A DNA stretch of 20,407 nt from Saprospiraceae bacterium (lineage in GTDB: Bacteria; Bacteroidota; Bacteroidia; Chitinophagales; Saprospiraceae), in contig JAHDCE010000009.1 in NCBI GenBank assembly GCA_020630045.1, positions 1 to 20,407 on the forward strand, given 5' to 3'. Of this stretch, positions 1 through 8,928 are shown in pieces; the stretch's first letter is position 1, and every line of letters starts with the position of its first letter. The notes under the pieces are model-generated. The model had not been told where the DNA came from and ran no database searches. It worked only from the letters and a program-made list of their open reading frames with translations. The position numbers and the translations under genes were made by a program.

Positions 1-121
1 GGATTTTCAAAATAACGGTTTGGCTATACTCAATTTTTCGCGATAACATCTATTAGAATAAATTAGAAGGACATTTGTACTTAATTTTGAGTATAATCTT
101 TACTTCAATTACTTGCGCCTC

Positions 122-152
122 TTGGCACTTGTTGACATATTTGTTATATTTC
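122..152 (+). promoter_or_regulatory. possible Bacteroidota-type promoter
   Basis: A TTG at 122-124 is followed after 20 nt by TATATTTC (145-152), close to the Bacteroidota -33 TTTG / -7 TAnnTTTG pattern. It lies about 90 nt before the first gene. The rest of 1-242 is AT-rich and holds no gene that I can support. The match is imperfect in the last -7 base, so this is only a candidate. Confidence 0.25.
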
Positions 153-242
153 GTTTTGAGCATCGTGATAAATTTTAATTATTGAATTAAATATTCTCAT
201 CGCGGTGCTTAGAATACTAATGAGATCTAATTACAATATTTA

Positions 243-1850
243 ATGAAATACTTTTCATTCCTAATATATATATTGTGTATTGCATTTTTTCCAATGATAA
301 ATGCAAACGCAAATACTCCATTGATAGAAAGGGATACCAACCCCCCTGATAAAAAATCAGAGTTCGAAGTTCCGGACGATATTAAAAACGAACTTGACGC
401 CATCTTGGGCAATAAACCCAAACCTAAGCCCAAACCGGAATTACCACCACCCGGCTCAAAACTGACGGATAACGATTTGCTCAATATGGTGGAAGCCGAA
501 CAAGTCGAACGGGAAATTTTTCCCGTTAAAATCAAGGGGCGCGTACTTGGACATCGGGGACTTCAAGCACAAATCATTTTATATACTGACCCTGTCAGCA
601 AGAAGCAAGTAGACTATTCTCTCTATATCCAAAAAGATGGAAGGTTTGAAACAACCGTGAATATTTATGAGCCTACTAGTGGTAAATTAGTATATGGTGC
701 TAGGACAGCAGAGCTATTCATCCAGCCCGGCAACGAATTGACCATCAATTTTCAAGGGCAAGATTTTATGCGTTCCTTGTCGTTTCACGGTTCGGGGGCT
801 GATGAAAACAAATTCATGAAAAACCTCCGATTCATTTTTAGGGAAGAAGATGCACATGCTCGCAGAAGAGTGAGCACCTATTCTCCAAAGAGATATAAAG
901 AAATGCTTGATGAAAGCTTCGCTAAAAAAAATGACTTCTTTGAACGCGAAACCAAATCGGGTGATTTTTCTGATACCTTCCTTAATTTCGCCAAATCCGA
1001 TATCGATTATTGGTATGCATATTCCCTAGACAATTATCCTTGGGAAAGACCTTTGTATTCCAATACGGAGCCGCCAATGGAAATCGAATTGGAATCATTC
1101 TTTGATTTTGAAAAAAATATCTCCGTTTCAAACGAAGATGCATTACACAACGATCAATATAGTTATTATCTAGGCGTATTTTTTGACAATATGAAACGCT
1201 TGGATGAAAACAAAGGATTGACCGATTTGGAATTGGCAGACAAATACTTGAAAGGGAAAGTCAAATATTATTATCAATGCAAAAGGCTTTACGGCAAATG
1301 CATCAGTGGCAAAATGCATGAAGTTACTTTTGAAATCCAAAAGTTCATGGAAGAATGTCCTCATGATGGCTATAAGGCATCTCTTCAACGTGTGGTCGCC
1401 GAGCAAAAAGGGTTGGTCGAAGGTATGCAAGCCCCTGACTTCAAATTAATGAACCTTGAAGGAGAAACGGTCTCTATGGAAGATTACAAAGGGAAAATTA
1501 TTTATTTGGATTATTGGGCGACTTGGTGCCAGTCATGCATCCACCAAATTCACAACTCCAATTATCTCTGGAAAAAATTCCAAGGAAAAGATGTTGTCTT
1601 CCTGTATGTCTCTTTAGATGAAAGACAGGAAGAATGGAAAAAATATATCAAATACTCCAAAAAAATCGAAGGGATTCACCTACACGCCGAAGGCGGAATG
1701 AATTCTGAAATCGCGAAAAATTATTTTGTAAAAAAATTGCCGGCCGTCTTTTTAATAGACAAAAATGGCACGGTATCCCAAAGCCCCGCCAAACCACCAA
1801 CCGATACAGGAATTGTCGATCAAATCAGCCGTTTGTTGGAAGCAAGGTGA
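243..1850 (+). CDS. secreted TlpA-family thioredoxin-like protein
   Basis: This 535-residue protein starts with a signal peptide (hydrophobic residues about 4-20, likely cleavage after ANA near residue 23) and has no lipobox, so it should be periplasmic or secreted. A Lys/Pro-alternating linker (KPKPKPKPELPPP) follows near residue 58. A beta-rich N-terminal domain resembling DUF4369-type regions comes next, then a long, probably helical middle. A C-terminal TlpA/AhpC-type thioredoxin fold begins near residue 394 with APDFKLMNLEG. The redox motif is WCQSC with Cys429 and Cys432, and the expected cis-Pro is Pro500 in KKLPAVFLID. The family transfers disulfide electrons in the envelope; in Bacteroidota such extended TlpA proteins are common and their substrates are mostly unknown. 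The start is chosen because the signal peptide begins immediately. The downstream sanA-like gene is 27 nt away, which suggests co-transcription. The fold assignment is firm; the substrate is unknown. Confidence 0.88.
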   Translation: MKYFSFLIYILCIAFFPMINANANTPLIERDTNPPDKKSEFEVPDDIKNELDAILGNKPKPKPKPELPPPGSKLTDNDLLNMVEAEQVEREIFPVKIKGRVLGHRGLQAQIILYTDPVSKKQVDYSLYIQKDGRFETTVNIYEPTSGKLVYGARTAELFIQPGNELTINFQGQDFMRSLSFHGSGADENKFMKNLRFIFREEDAHARRRVSTYSPKRYKEMLDESFAKKNDFFERETKSGDFSDTFLNFAKSDIDYWYAYSLDNYPWERPLYSNTEPPMEIELESFFDFEKNISVSNEDALHNDQYSYYLGVFFDNMKRLDENKGLTDLELADKYLKGKVKYYYQCKRLYGKCISGKMHEVTFEIQKFMEECPHDGYKASLQRVVAEQKGLVEGMQAPDFKLMNLEGETVSMEDYKGKIIYLDYWATWCQSCIHQIHNSNYLWKKFQGKDVVFLYVSLDERQEEWKKYIKYSKKIEGIHLHAEGGMNSEIAKNYFVKKLPAVFLIDKNGTVSQSPAKPPTDTGIVDQISRLLEAR

Positions 1851-1877
1851 TATGGAGAATGACCTAATCATTGTTTC

Positions 1878-2525
1878 ATGTATTATTTAAAACGCATATT
1901 TTTCTTAGGCATTATTTTGACAGTATTATCCATCGCATTCGTATGGATTTCCAATGTGTGGATTGTAAGAACTTCCAATAACAAGGTGTTTAACGATGTT
2001 TCCAATATCCCCTCAAATGATGTCGGATTATTACTCGGAACCGTTCGATATTTGAAAAGCGGTTATGAAAACCTTTATTTCAAATATCGCATCCAAGCAG
2101 CAACGGAACTATATAAAGCCGGCAAAATAAAACACATCTTAGTCAGCGGAGACAACCACAAACATGGATACAATGAACCCGAGGATATGCAACAGGCCTT
2201 GGTGGAAGCCGGTGTGCCTATCGAACACATTACCTTGGATTTTGCCGGATTTCGAACCCTGGATTCAGTAGTTCGCTGTAAAGAGGTTTTTTCTCAAAAC
2301 AAGTACACTATCATCTCCCAACCATTTCATAACCAAAGAGCCGTATTCATCGCACAAGCTTATGATATGGACGTCATTGCTTTTAATGCAGCGGATGTGC
2401 CACAAGCATATGGACGAAAAACGCGACTTCGTGAAATATTTGCTAAGGTCAAGGCAGTACTAGATGTCTATGTGCTTAGGACAACCCCAAAGTTCCTAGG
2501 AAAAAAAGAACATATTCCCTTGTAA
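1878..2525 (+). CDS. sanA: SanA/YdcF-like DUF218 membrane protein
   Basis: This 215-residue protein has one N-terminal membrane anchor (about residues 7-29) followed by a DUF218 domain. Motifs seen are LLLGT (51-55), HILVSGDN (86-93), YNEPEDMQQALVEAGVP (98-114), the FRTLDSVVR segment (125-133) and TIISQPFHNQRAVFIA (144-159). This is the pattern of SanA, an inner-membrane protein that in enteric bacteria is linked to envelope barrier function and vancomycin exclusion at high temperature. The biochemical activity of the family is not settled. The length is close to that of enteric SanA. It follows the thioredoxin gene by 27 nt and probably shares its transcript. The family call is strong; the physiological role here is inference. 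Confidence 0.82.
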   Translation: MYYLKRIFFLGIILTVLSIAFVWISNVWIVRTSNNKVFNDVSNIPSNDVGLLLGTVRYLKSGYENLYFKYRIQAATELYKAGKIKHILVSGDNHKHGYNEPEDMQQALVEAGVPIEHITLDFAGFRTLDSVVRCKEVFSQNKYTIISQPFHNQRAVFIAQAYDMDVIAFNAADVPQAYGRKTRLREIFAKVKAVLDVYVLRTTPKFLGKKEHIPL

Positions 2526-2532
2526 CGGGTGT

Positions 2533-2546
2533 TCGGAGAATTCCGA
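2533..2546 (+). terminator. weak hairpin, possible terminator after the sanA-like gene
   Basis: TCGGA (2533-2537) and TCCGA (2542-2546) form a 5-bp stem with a GAAT loop, followed by TTTTCTC. It lies 8 nt after the stop of the SanA-like gene. The short stem makes it a weak candidate. Confidence 0.25.
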
Positions 2547-2578
2547 TTTTCTCGATTGCCGACTTCTCCTTACATTTG
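2547..2578 (+). promoter_or_regulatory. possible promoter for tpiA-prmA
   Basis: TACATTTG at 2571-2578 matches the Bacteroidota -7 consensus TAnnTTTG exactly. About 20 nt upstream is a TTTT tract (2547-2550) that could serve as a degenerate -33 element. The predicted transcript would start about 20 nt before the tpiA ATG. Together with the hairpin just upstream this suggests that tpiA begins a new transcription unit. Confidence 0.35.
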
Positions 2579-2604
2579 AAGGAAATCCAAAAATATTCAA
2601 TACC

Positions 2605-3360
2605 ATGAGGTTGAAAATCGCAGCCGGCAACTGGAAAATGAACAAGACCTATGAAGAAGGGTTACAACTTGTTCGTGAAATAAAGGATGCCACTTCTCAT
2701 AAAGAAGGAAGACACGTTATTATCGGAACACCATTTATCCATCTTAAAGATGCGGTGAAGATATTAATTGATTCTCCTTGGGTGGATGTCGCCGCCCAAA
2801 ATTGCCATCAAGCCGAAAAAGGAGCCTATACCGGAGAAATTTCCACCTCTATGCTTCAATCTATCGGTGTCAATTACGTCATACTCGGGCATTCCGAAAG
2901 GAGACAATATTTTCATGAAACCAATGAAACATTGATCCAAAAAGTAGATGCCGTTCTAGGAGCCGGAATGACTCCCATTTTTTGTTGTGGAGAATCCTTG
3001 GATATACGAAATGAAGGATGGCACGCTCGATACGTCAACGGACAATTGGAAAAATCCTTGTTCCATCTCCATGAATCCGAATTCAAAAAATTGATTATTG
3101 CTTACGAACCCATCTGGGCTATCGGTACAGGAGTGACCGCATCCCCCGAACAAGCACAAGAAATGCATGCTTCTATCCGGGGTTTTATATCCGATAGATA
3201 CGGCAAAGAAATCGCATCTAATCTAACTATCTTATACGGCGGTAGTGTAAAACCAGCCAATGCAGCCCAGCTTTTCGCTCAACCCGATGTTGATGGAGGA
3301 TTGGTCGGGGGAGCTTCTCTGACTTGTGAAAACTTCCTGCCGATTATCAATCAACTTTAA
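2605..3360 (+). CDS. tpiA: triose-phosphate isomerase
   Basis: This 251-residue TIM barrel has the normal family length. It interconverts dihydroxyacetone phosphate and glyceraldehyde 3-phosphate in glycolysis and gluconeogenesis, in the cytoplasm. Signature segments are all present: AAGNWKMN with substrate Lys11, AQNCHQAEKGAYTGEIS, the electrophilic His96 in VILGHSERRQY, the catalytic base Glu168 in IAYEPIWAIGTG, the phosphate-binding LYGGSVKPANA and the final GGLVGGASL. No active-site residue is missing. prmA begins 3 nt after its stop, so the two are almost certainly co-transcribed; tpiA-prmA adjacency is, as I recall, common in Bacteroidota. Confidence 0.98.
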   Translation: MRLKIAAGNWKMNKTYEEGLQLVREIKDATSHKEGRHVIIGTPFIHLKDAVKILIDSPWVDVAAQNCHQAEKGAYTGEISTSMLQSIGVNYVILGHSERRQYFHETNETLIQKVDAVLGAGMTPIFCCGESLDIRNEGWHARYVNGQLEKSLFHLHESEFKKLIIAYEPIWAIGTGVTASPEQAQEMHASIRGFISDRYGKEIASNLTILYGGSVKPANAAQLFAQPDVDGGLVGGASLTCENFLPIINQL

Positions 3361-3363
3361 TTC

Positions 3364-4188
3364 ATGTCATATCTCTGCTATCGAATATCCACGCAGCCTG
3401 AAATGGCTGAAATCGTCATGGCTTTTCTAGGAGAAATGCCATTTGATTCCTTCGAAGAACAACCTGAAGGATTGAATGCTTACATCCCTGAAAAATTGCA
3501 CGATCCATCCGTTGACGGGCAAGTGGGAATACTAGCGGAGCAATTCGGATTTGAATTTCAAAAAGAACATATTCCATATAAAAATTGGAACGAGGTATGG
3601 GAGTCCCAATTTCAACCCATCAAAGTAGGTAACTTTGTGGGTATCCGGGCAAATTTCCATCCTCCATTTGAAAAAACAGAATACGATATCGTTATCAATC
3701 CGGAAATGGCATTCGGCACAGGACATCATGCCACCACACACATGATGATGCAGTTAATGGAAAATATCCCCTTCCGGGGGAAAACTGTTTTGGATTATGG
3801 GTGTGGGACGGGTATCTTGGCCATATTAGCCCACAAGCTAGGGGCTATCGAAATCGATGCAGTTGACATTGAAGCACCTGCGGTGAGGAATACACGTGAA
3901 AATATGGAACGAAATCAAACTCAATTCCACATTATGGAAGGGGATTTGAAAGTCGTTCCTCCCAAAATATACCAAACGATATTAGCAAATATCAATCGAA
4001 ATGTAATACTTGAATCCTTAAAAACGTTACATCAAATGACCGATCCCGGAAACGTATTGTTACTTTCCGGAATATTAGAAACGGACGAACACATCATAAA
4101 ACAAGCGTTATTGACCCAAGGATTCCTTCCTTTTGAAACACTTCGTCGTGGCAAATGGATTGCCATCAAAACTTATCGAAGGTATTAG
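3364..4188 (+). CDS. prmA: ribosomal protein L11 methyltransferase
   Basis: This 274-residue class I SAM-dependent methyltransferase is expected to methylate ribosomal protein L11 in the cytoplasm. An N-terminal substrate-recognition region of about 100 residues is followed by the hallmark FGTGHHATTHMMM beginning at residue 117. The SAM-binding motif I, VLDYGCGTGILAI, starts at residue 142. An acidic loop (AVDIEAPAVRNTREN) follows, and then the ANINRN motif typical of PrmA. The length is slightly under that of the E. coli enzyme, which is usual for Bacteroidota forms. It starts 3 nt after tpiA. The enzyme modifies L11 but is dispensable in E. coli. Confidence 0.95.
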   Translation: MSYLCYRISTQPEMAEIVMAFLGEMPFDSFEEQPEGLNAYIPEKLHDPSVDGQVGILAEQFGFEFQKEHIPYKNWNEVWESQFQPIKVGNFVGIRANFHPPFEKTEYDIVINPEMAFGTGHHATTHMMMQLMENIPFRGKTVLDYGCGTGILAILAHKLGAIEIDAVDIEAPAVRNTRENMERNQTQFHIMEGDLKVVPPKIYQTILANINRNVILESLKTLHQMTDPGNVLLLSGILETDEHIIKQALLTQGFLPFETLRRGKWIAIKTYRRY

Positions 4189-4242
4189 AAGCAATCCTTT
4201 CATTTACTTAGACTTGTCCTAGCAAGTACATAAAATCATATC

Positions 4243-7200
4243 ATGATGATGAGATTCCTTACGATTTTATTTTTTTCTACATTTTTTATTGGTTCCTTAT
4301 TCGCCCAAACACCCAAGGAGTTTTCTAAGGATTCCGGGCAATTCATCAAAGATTTGGAAACCTATATGGCTAAAAACCAAACAGAAGAAGTCCAAGTCGC
4401 TATCGCAGGATTCAAAGCGGCTCATTCTAGGGGGGCTTTTAATCCAGAGGCTTTCGCTAAAATTCAAGAAATCTGTGGCGAAATGCTAGCCAAAAAAATG
4501 CAACCAGCGCCCTATTTTTCAAAATATGTCGGCACACTCGCGTCTATTTCCAAAAAAGAAAGAAGCAGCTCCCGAATCGATGAGTTCAATAAAATTTGCG
4601 GACTCATTGTCTCTGACATTGACGGAAGGAACTTTAAATCATACAAATCATATCTAAGCTTTTCGGACGCTTTTTACAATAGGAGTGCTATCCGGGAAAG
4701 TGCAGGGTCGATTTGGAGAGTGGTTGCTCCCAAATACGATATTTCATATAATGAAAAAGACCTATTGGTTAGTTTTAAAAAAGTGACCCTAGTCGGTGCC
4801 CGTAAAAATGATTCTATTCAAATCGAAGAAACAGATGGAACATATAGGCCATTTACTGATATATGGAGTGGACAAGGAGGACAAGTGAGTTGGGGGCGTC
4901 TAGGAATCGAAGAGGTTTTTTGTGTCCTAGGAAAATATGAATTCGAGGTTAAGAAAAATAGTTATACCTGTAAGGATGCTACATTGCATCATAACAAATA
5001 TTTCCCCGGACAACCCATTAAAGGAACATTCGAAGACCGTATTATTGTGAAAAGTGGAAAAACCAAATCCACATATCCTAGATTTTTATCAGATAATAAA
5101 ATATTGGAAATCGAAAATTTAGGAGCGGATGTCAAATACAAAGGAGGATTTAGGCTAGAAGGTAGAACAGTTTATGGATATGGTGATAAAGATCAAAAAG
5201 CGACAGTGTCAGTATTGTCTTCCAAATCAGGGAAACCCGCATTCACCGGAAGATCCGAATTGTTCTTAATTAAAGAAGATGACCAAAGAATAGTTGCTGA
5301 AGGGGTCGAAACAAGTATCTATTTTGGACAAGATTCTATTTATCACCCGTCTTCCAATTTGAGGTATGAAATCGCTGATAAAGCACTTTCTGTAAAACGC
5401 GGTGAAAGAGGAAGTGATCGAAATCCATTTTTCAATTCCTACCATAATATCAATATCGAAACCGATAATATGGATTGGGTCGTCGATACCGATACCATCG
5501 AACTAGGAAAGAAAACTATTGGATTTGGTGGTGGGGAAAGTAAAAGCCTAGTCGTAGAATCCTATCATTATTTTAATGAAGATGATTATCGAAACTTACA
5601 GAGCATTTCTACTGTAAATCCGATTGCGGCATTTATGGCATATTACAAGCAAACCGGATCAGATGACCTTGACGCCAATGGATTGGCGAAAAAAATCAAC
5701 CCCAAATTTGATGCGGACGGAATCAAATCCCTCCTTTATGCTATGGTCGCCAAGGGATTCATCAAATATGATGAGGAAAATCAAGTCGTTTATATCCAGG
5801 AAAAAATGAAACACTATGCCAAAGCGGCGGTCAAGAAAACGGATTATGACCTGATTTCCATAACCTCTAAAACCAAAGATACCAACGCATATATCTTCCT
5901 GGATGAAGCCAATGAAAATCCGATTGATGTACAAGCGGTAAAATTCGTAGAATTTAGCCCTGCCCAAAAGGTAGCGATGAAACCTATGGGTAACCAAATC
6001 ATGGTAAAGAGGAACCGGAACATGGATTTTAATGGCAAGTTATTCGCAGGAATGAGTGTTTTCCAAGGAAAAGATTTTCATTTCAACTATAATGATTTCG
6101 CCATACAAATGGATTCCATTCGATTCTTCGATATATTTGAAAACTCAGGTCAAGAAGATGAAAATGGAGACCCCATCGCCTATTCAATTAACTCCCGAAT
6201 CGAAGGACTTTCCGGAACTCTTCTTATTGATGCGCCCAATAATAAGTCCGGTAAAGAGGATATTGAAATATTCCCTTCATTTTCAAGTAAGGGTTATAGC
6301 TACGTTTATTACGATGACCGAAAAATCCAAGAAGGTGTTTATACCCGCGATTCGTTCTATTTTAGACTCAATGAATTCGGACTCAATAAACTGGATAACT
6401 ATCAAATCTCCGATATTGATTTCAAAGGGAAAATGTTTTCTTCAGATATTTTTTCTCCCTTTAAAGAACGATTGAAACTGGATACTGAAGACAAGTCCTT
6501 GGGCTTTATCCATAAAACACCAAGTGGTGGTTACAAAGCATATATTCGAGGAACTCCCGCTGGTAAGGGCAATTACGAAGGAGATGTCATTCTTTCCAAC
6601 GAAGGAGGATTTGCCGGAGTGGGAACGGTGAATTATCTGAGTGCTTCCATTGATTCCGAAGATATCGTTTTCCGTCCTGATAATACCACTTGTTCTGCAC
6701 GGACATTTACATTGTCCGAACAGCGGGGAACCAAGGTGGAAGTGCCGGAGGTTTCCGGTGTGGATGTAGATGTCCTTTGGCGTCCATACAAAGACAGTAT
6801 GTATGTAACGCCCAAAGAGGCCGTATTTAATATCTTCAAATCCGGCCTCCATACTTTTGATGGAACACTTATCCTGACCCCGGGTGGATTAAGGGGGAAA
6901 GGTTTATTGGATTGGGATAAAGCCTCTATGAGTTCTAGTGATATGTTGTTTGGAGCCTTTTCCGCAACCGCGGATACTTCCAACCTTAAAATCAAGGCCA
7001 TTGGAGTAGAAGGTCAAATCGCTTTCGATACGAAGAATGTGAAATCGGACATCGATTTTGATAAAGGTACTGGTAACTTCAAGGCCAACTCATCCGAAAT
7101 TACCACCTCCATGCCATATAATAAATATATGACATCAATGAATGAGTTTGATTGGGATATAAAAGGCGAAACCATCGATTTTAAATCCGAACCCGGAAAG

Positions 7201-8844
7201 CTTGATGAATTTTTGTCACCGGCCAAAGATTCCCTCTTGTTTAAGGGGAACAAAGCCTTGTATGACCTAGCGAGTAGTACCCTCAAAATCGGAGGAGTAC
7301 CTTACATACCAACCGCCGATGCTTGGGTGTATCCCGAAACAGGCGATGTGGAAATCCAACCGGGAGGGAAAATGACAACGCTTGAAAACGCACGTATTCT
7401 AGCAAGTATAGAAAACAAATATCACGTCATCACCAAGGCAACCGTAAATGTTCAGAGTGGAAGACACTACAAAGCCAGTGGTTATTACGAATACAACGTC
7501 GGAAACAAGGAACAGGAAATCCTGTTCTCGAATATCATCGGGGCTCCGATGGGAAAAGGAAAAAAATCTAAGAAAAAACCAGCCACGAAAGGGAGTGGGA
7601 AAGTAACGGCCGAAGAGGAGTTCTATATTGACCATAAAACTAAGTTCCAAGGAGAAATCTCCCTAAGATCCACTAACCGTAACCTCGAATTTGAAGGGTA
7701 TGCCCAGTTAGATATGAAACTGCCTCAAAACCCTTGGTTCTCCATCAAAAGCAAAGCGGATAAAAAGAATCTCGTCATTGAATACAAAAAACCAAAAACG
7801 ACTACCGGAGACCCATTAAAAACCGGGCTGTTTATCATGAGGGCGGGCAGTGACCCTTATTTGAACGTGATGAGTGTTCCATTCGCTAGAAAAGATCGTG
7901 GTCTAATGGATGTAGTCGGAGTATTTAAATATGACAAAAAAGAAGATGCTTTCTTCTTCGGCGATTCTTTACGTTTGACCAGAGGAAGTTACACCGGAAA
8001 CATTTTTGAAGTCAATAATAAGACAAGGACATGCACGGCATCAGGAGAGTTCAATGTTTGTGAAGGCCTTAAGTTCTTTACCCCTACCGTTGTAGGAAGG
8101 GCAGAGATGAAATTGCCCAAAGAAGTCATCGCAAAACCGGTAGAAACGCCTCAGGACTCTACTGGCACTGCTCCCGCTCCTCCAAAGAGGAAAACCCAAC
8201 AGCTCAAGATGGATGTCCTCGCCGGAATCTCTTATATCCTTCCGGAAAAAATGCAAAAAATAATGGTAGAAGACCTCAAGAAAAACCTTTATGCCGGAGA
8301 AGGTATATTGGTGAATAATAGGTATTCACAAATGATTCCTGATGTGGTCGGTTCCTTAGTCAAATCCAAAAAGGCTTATGATCAAGTTTATGCCGAATTC
8401 AAAAATTACAACCAAGTCAAGCTTCCCAAAACTGAAAAACACCTCTTCTTTTTCAGTTATCTGCCCATGAAATGGAATTCCAATACCCAATCATTAGTAT
8501 CTAGGGAGAAAATGTTGGGACTCGCTATGTTGGACGGAAATCATATCCACAAACAAGTGGAAGCCTACATCGAATTCCGTATGCCCGGCAACATGGAAGA
8601 TGGCATGCACATGTACATCAAAAATCCTGTAGAGGGAGGTCATTATTATTACTTCAAATACAAAAATGGAGTACTGGCGACAGTGTCCAGTAACCCGGCT
8701 TATATCCAAGCCCTACAAGGCATGAAGGAAAAAGAATTGGTCATCAAAATGGGCAAAGACGAATCCTATATGATTGAAGCGACCAGTCCGGTATCCGCCG
8801 ATATTTTTGTCAATCGTGTAAAATCCGCTTGGTCTAACTATTAA
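4243..8844 (+). CDS. giant exported beta-rich protein of unknown function
   Basis: This encodes 1533 residues that I cannot assign to a named family. An N-terminal signal peptide (MMMRFLTILFFSTFFIGSLFAQ) predicts export; there is no lipobox, and no later segment looks like a transmembrane helix. Three consecutive ATGs (4243, 4246, 4249) could each start translation without changing the signal. Residues of about 25-170 look helical. Most of the rest is alternating short strands with frequent F-x-G and G-x-x patterns. A notable block, GVPYIPTADAWVYPETG, starts at residue 1018 in a stretch resembling stacked-strand OstA/LptD-like proteins, but this is only an impression. A Lys-rich low-complexity segment (GKGKKSKKKPATKGSGK) lies near residue 1105, and a Pro-rich one (APAPPKRK) near 1310. 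I recall similar large hypothetical proteins in Bacteroidota but cannot confirm it. It follows prmA by 54 nt and ends before two strong hairpins. Confidence 0.85.
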   Translation: MMMRFLTILFFSTFFIGSLFAQTPKEFSKDSGQFIKDLETYMAKNQTEEVQVAIAGFKAAHSRGAFNPEAFAKIQEICGEMLAKKMQPAPYFSKYVGTLASISKKERSSSRIDEFNKICGLIVSDIDGRNFKSYKSYLSFSDAFYNRSAIRESAGSIWRVVAPKYDISYNEKDLLVSFKKVTLVGARKNDSIQIEETDGTYRPFTDIWSGQGGQVSWGRLGIEEVFCVLGKYEFEVKKNSYTCKDATLHHNKYFPGQPIKGTFEDRIIVKSGKTKSTYPRFLSDNKILEIENLGADVKYKGGFRLEGRTVYGYGDKDQKATVSVLSSKSGKPAFTGRSELFLIKEDDQRIVAEGVETSIYFGQDSIYHPSSNLRYEIADKALSVKRGERGSDRNPFFNSYHNINIETDNMDWVVDTDTIELGKKTIGFGGGESKSLVVESYHYFNEDDYRNLQSISTVNPIAAFMAYYKQTGSDDLDANGLAKKINPKFDADGIKSLLYAMVAKGFIKYDEENQVVYIQEKMKHYAKAAVKKTDYDLISITSKTKDTNAYIFLDEANENPIDVQAVKFVEFSPAQKVAMKPMGNQIMVKRNRNMDFNGKLFAGMSVFQGKDFHFNYNDFAIQMDSIRFFDIFENSGQEDENGDPIAYSINSRIEGLSGTLLIDAPNNKSGKEDIEIFPSFSSKGYSYVYYDDRKIQEGVYTRDSFYFRLNEFGLNKLDNYQISDIDFKGKMFSSDIFSPFKERLKLDTEDKSLGFIHKTPSGGYKAYIRGTPAGKGNYEGDVILSNEGGFAGVGTVNYLSASIDSEDIVFRPDNTTCSARTFTLSEQRGTKVEVPEVSGVDVDVLWRPYKDSMYVTPKEAVFNIFKSGLHTFDGTLILTPGGLRGKGLLDWDKASMSSSDMLFGAFSATADTSNLKIKAIGVEGQIAFDTKNVKSDIDFDKGTGNFKANSSEITTSMPYNKYMTSMNEFDWDIKGETIDFKSEPGKLDEFLSPAKDSLLFKGNKALYDLASSTLKIGGVPYIPTADAWVYPETGDVEIQPGGKMTTLENARILASIENKYHVITKATVNVQSGRHYKASGYYEYNVGNKEQEILFSNIIGAPMGKGKKSKKKPATKGSGKVTAEEEFYIDHKTKFQGEISLRSTNRNLEFEGYAQLDMKLPQNPWFSIKSKADKKNLVIEYKKPKTTTGDPLKTGLFIMRAGSDPYLNVMSVPFARKDRGLMDVVGVFKYDKKEDAFFFGDSLRLTRGSYTGNIFEVNNKTRTCTASGEFNVCEGLKFFTPTVVGRAEMKLPKEVIAKPVETPQDSTGTAPAPPKRKTQQLKMDVLAGISYILPEKMQKIMVEDLKKNLYAGEGILVNNRYSQMIPDVVGSLVKSKKAYDQVYAEFKNYNQVKLPKTEKHLFFFSYLPMKWNSNTQSLVSREKMLGLAMLDGNHIHKQVEAYIEFRMPGNMEDGMHMYIKNPVEGGHYYYFKYKNGVLATVSSNPAYIQALQGMKEKELVIKMGKDESYMIEATSPVSADIFVNRVKSAWSNY

Positions 8845-8851
8845 TAATATA

Positions 8852-8867
8852 TTCCCCTTCCGGGGAA
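8852..8867. terminator. GC-rich hairpin after the giant gene
   Basis: TTCCCC (8852-8857) pairs perfectly with GGGGAA (8862-8867) around a TTCC loop, 7 nt after the giant gene's stop. AT-rich sequence flanks both sides; on the minus strand the stem is followed by AATATATTATT, so it could also end the convergent hydrolase transcript. Confidence 0.5.
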
Positions 8868-8869
8868 AT

Positions 8870-8916
8870 AATAGGAGAAGTGCCGCTGGAATCAAATTCC
8901 GACGGCACTTCCTATT
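8870..8916. terminator. bidirectional terminator hairpin between convergent genes
   Basis: This is a three-part nested stem. AATAGG (8870-8875) pairs with CCTATT (8911-8916), AAGTGCCG (8878-8885) pairs with CGGCACTT (8903-8910), and GGAAT (8888-8892) pairs with ATTCC (8896-8900) around CAA. It sits in the 84-nt gap between the giant + gene and the - strand hydrolase, which is the expected place for a shared terminator. Confidence 0.7.
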
Positions 8917-8928
8917 ATAACCAAACAC

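Noticed and set aside
25..95. 9-bp inverted repeat TATACTCAA / TTGAGTATA with a 53-nt spacer
   Set aside because: It lies in AT-rich intergenic DNA far from the first gene's start, and a 9-bp match at this distance is plausible by chance.
4212..4227. ACTTG-TCCTAG-CAAGT hairpin between prmA and the giant gene
   Set aside because: A 5-bp stem without a T-tract; too weak to call a terminator, and it may simply be chance.
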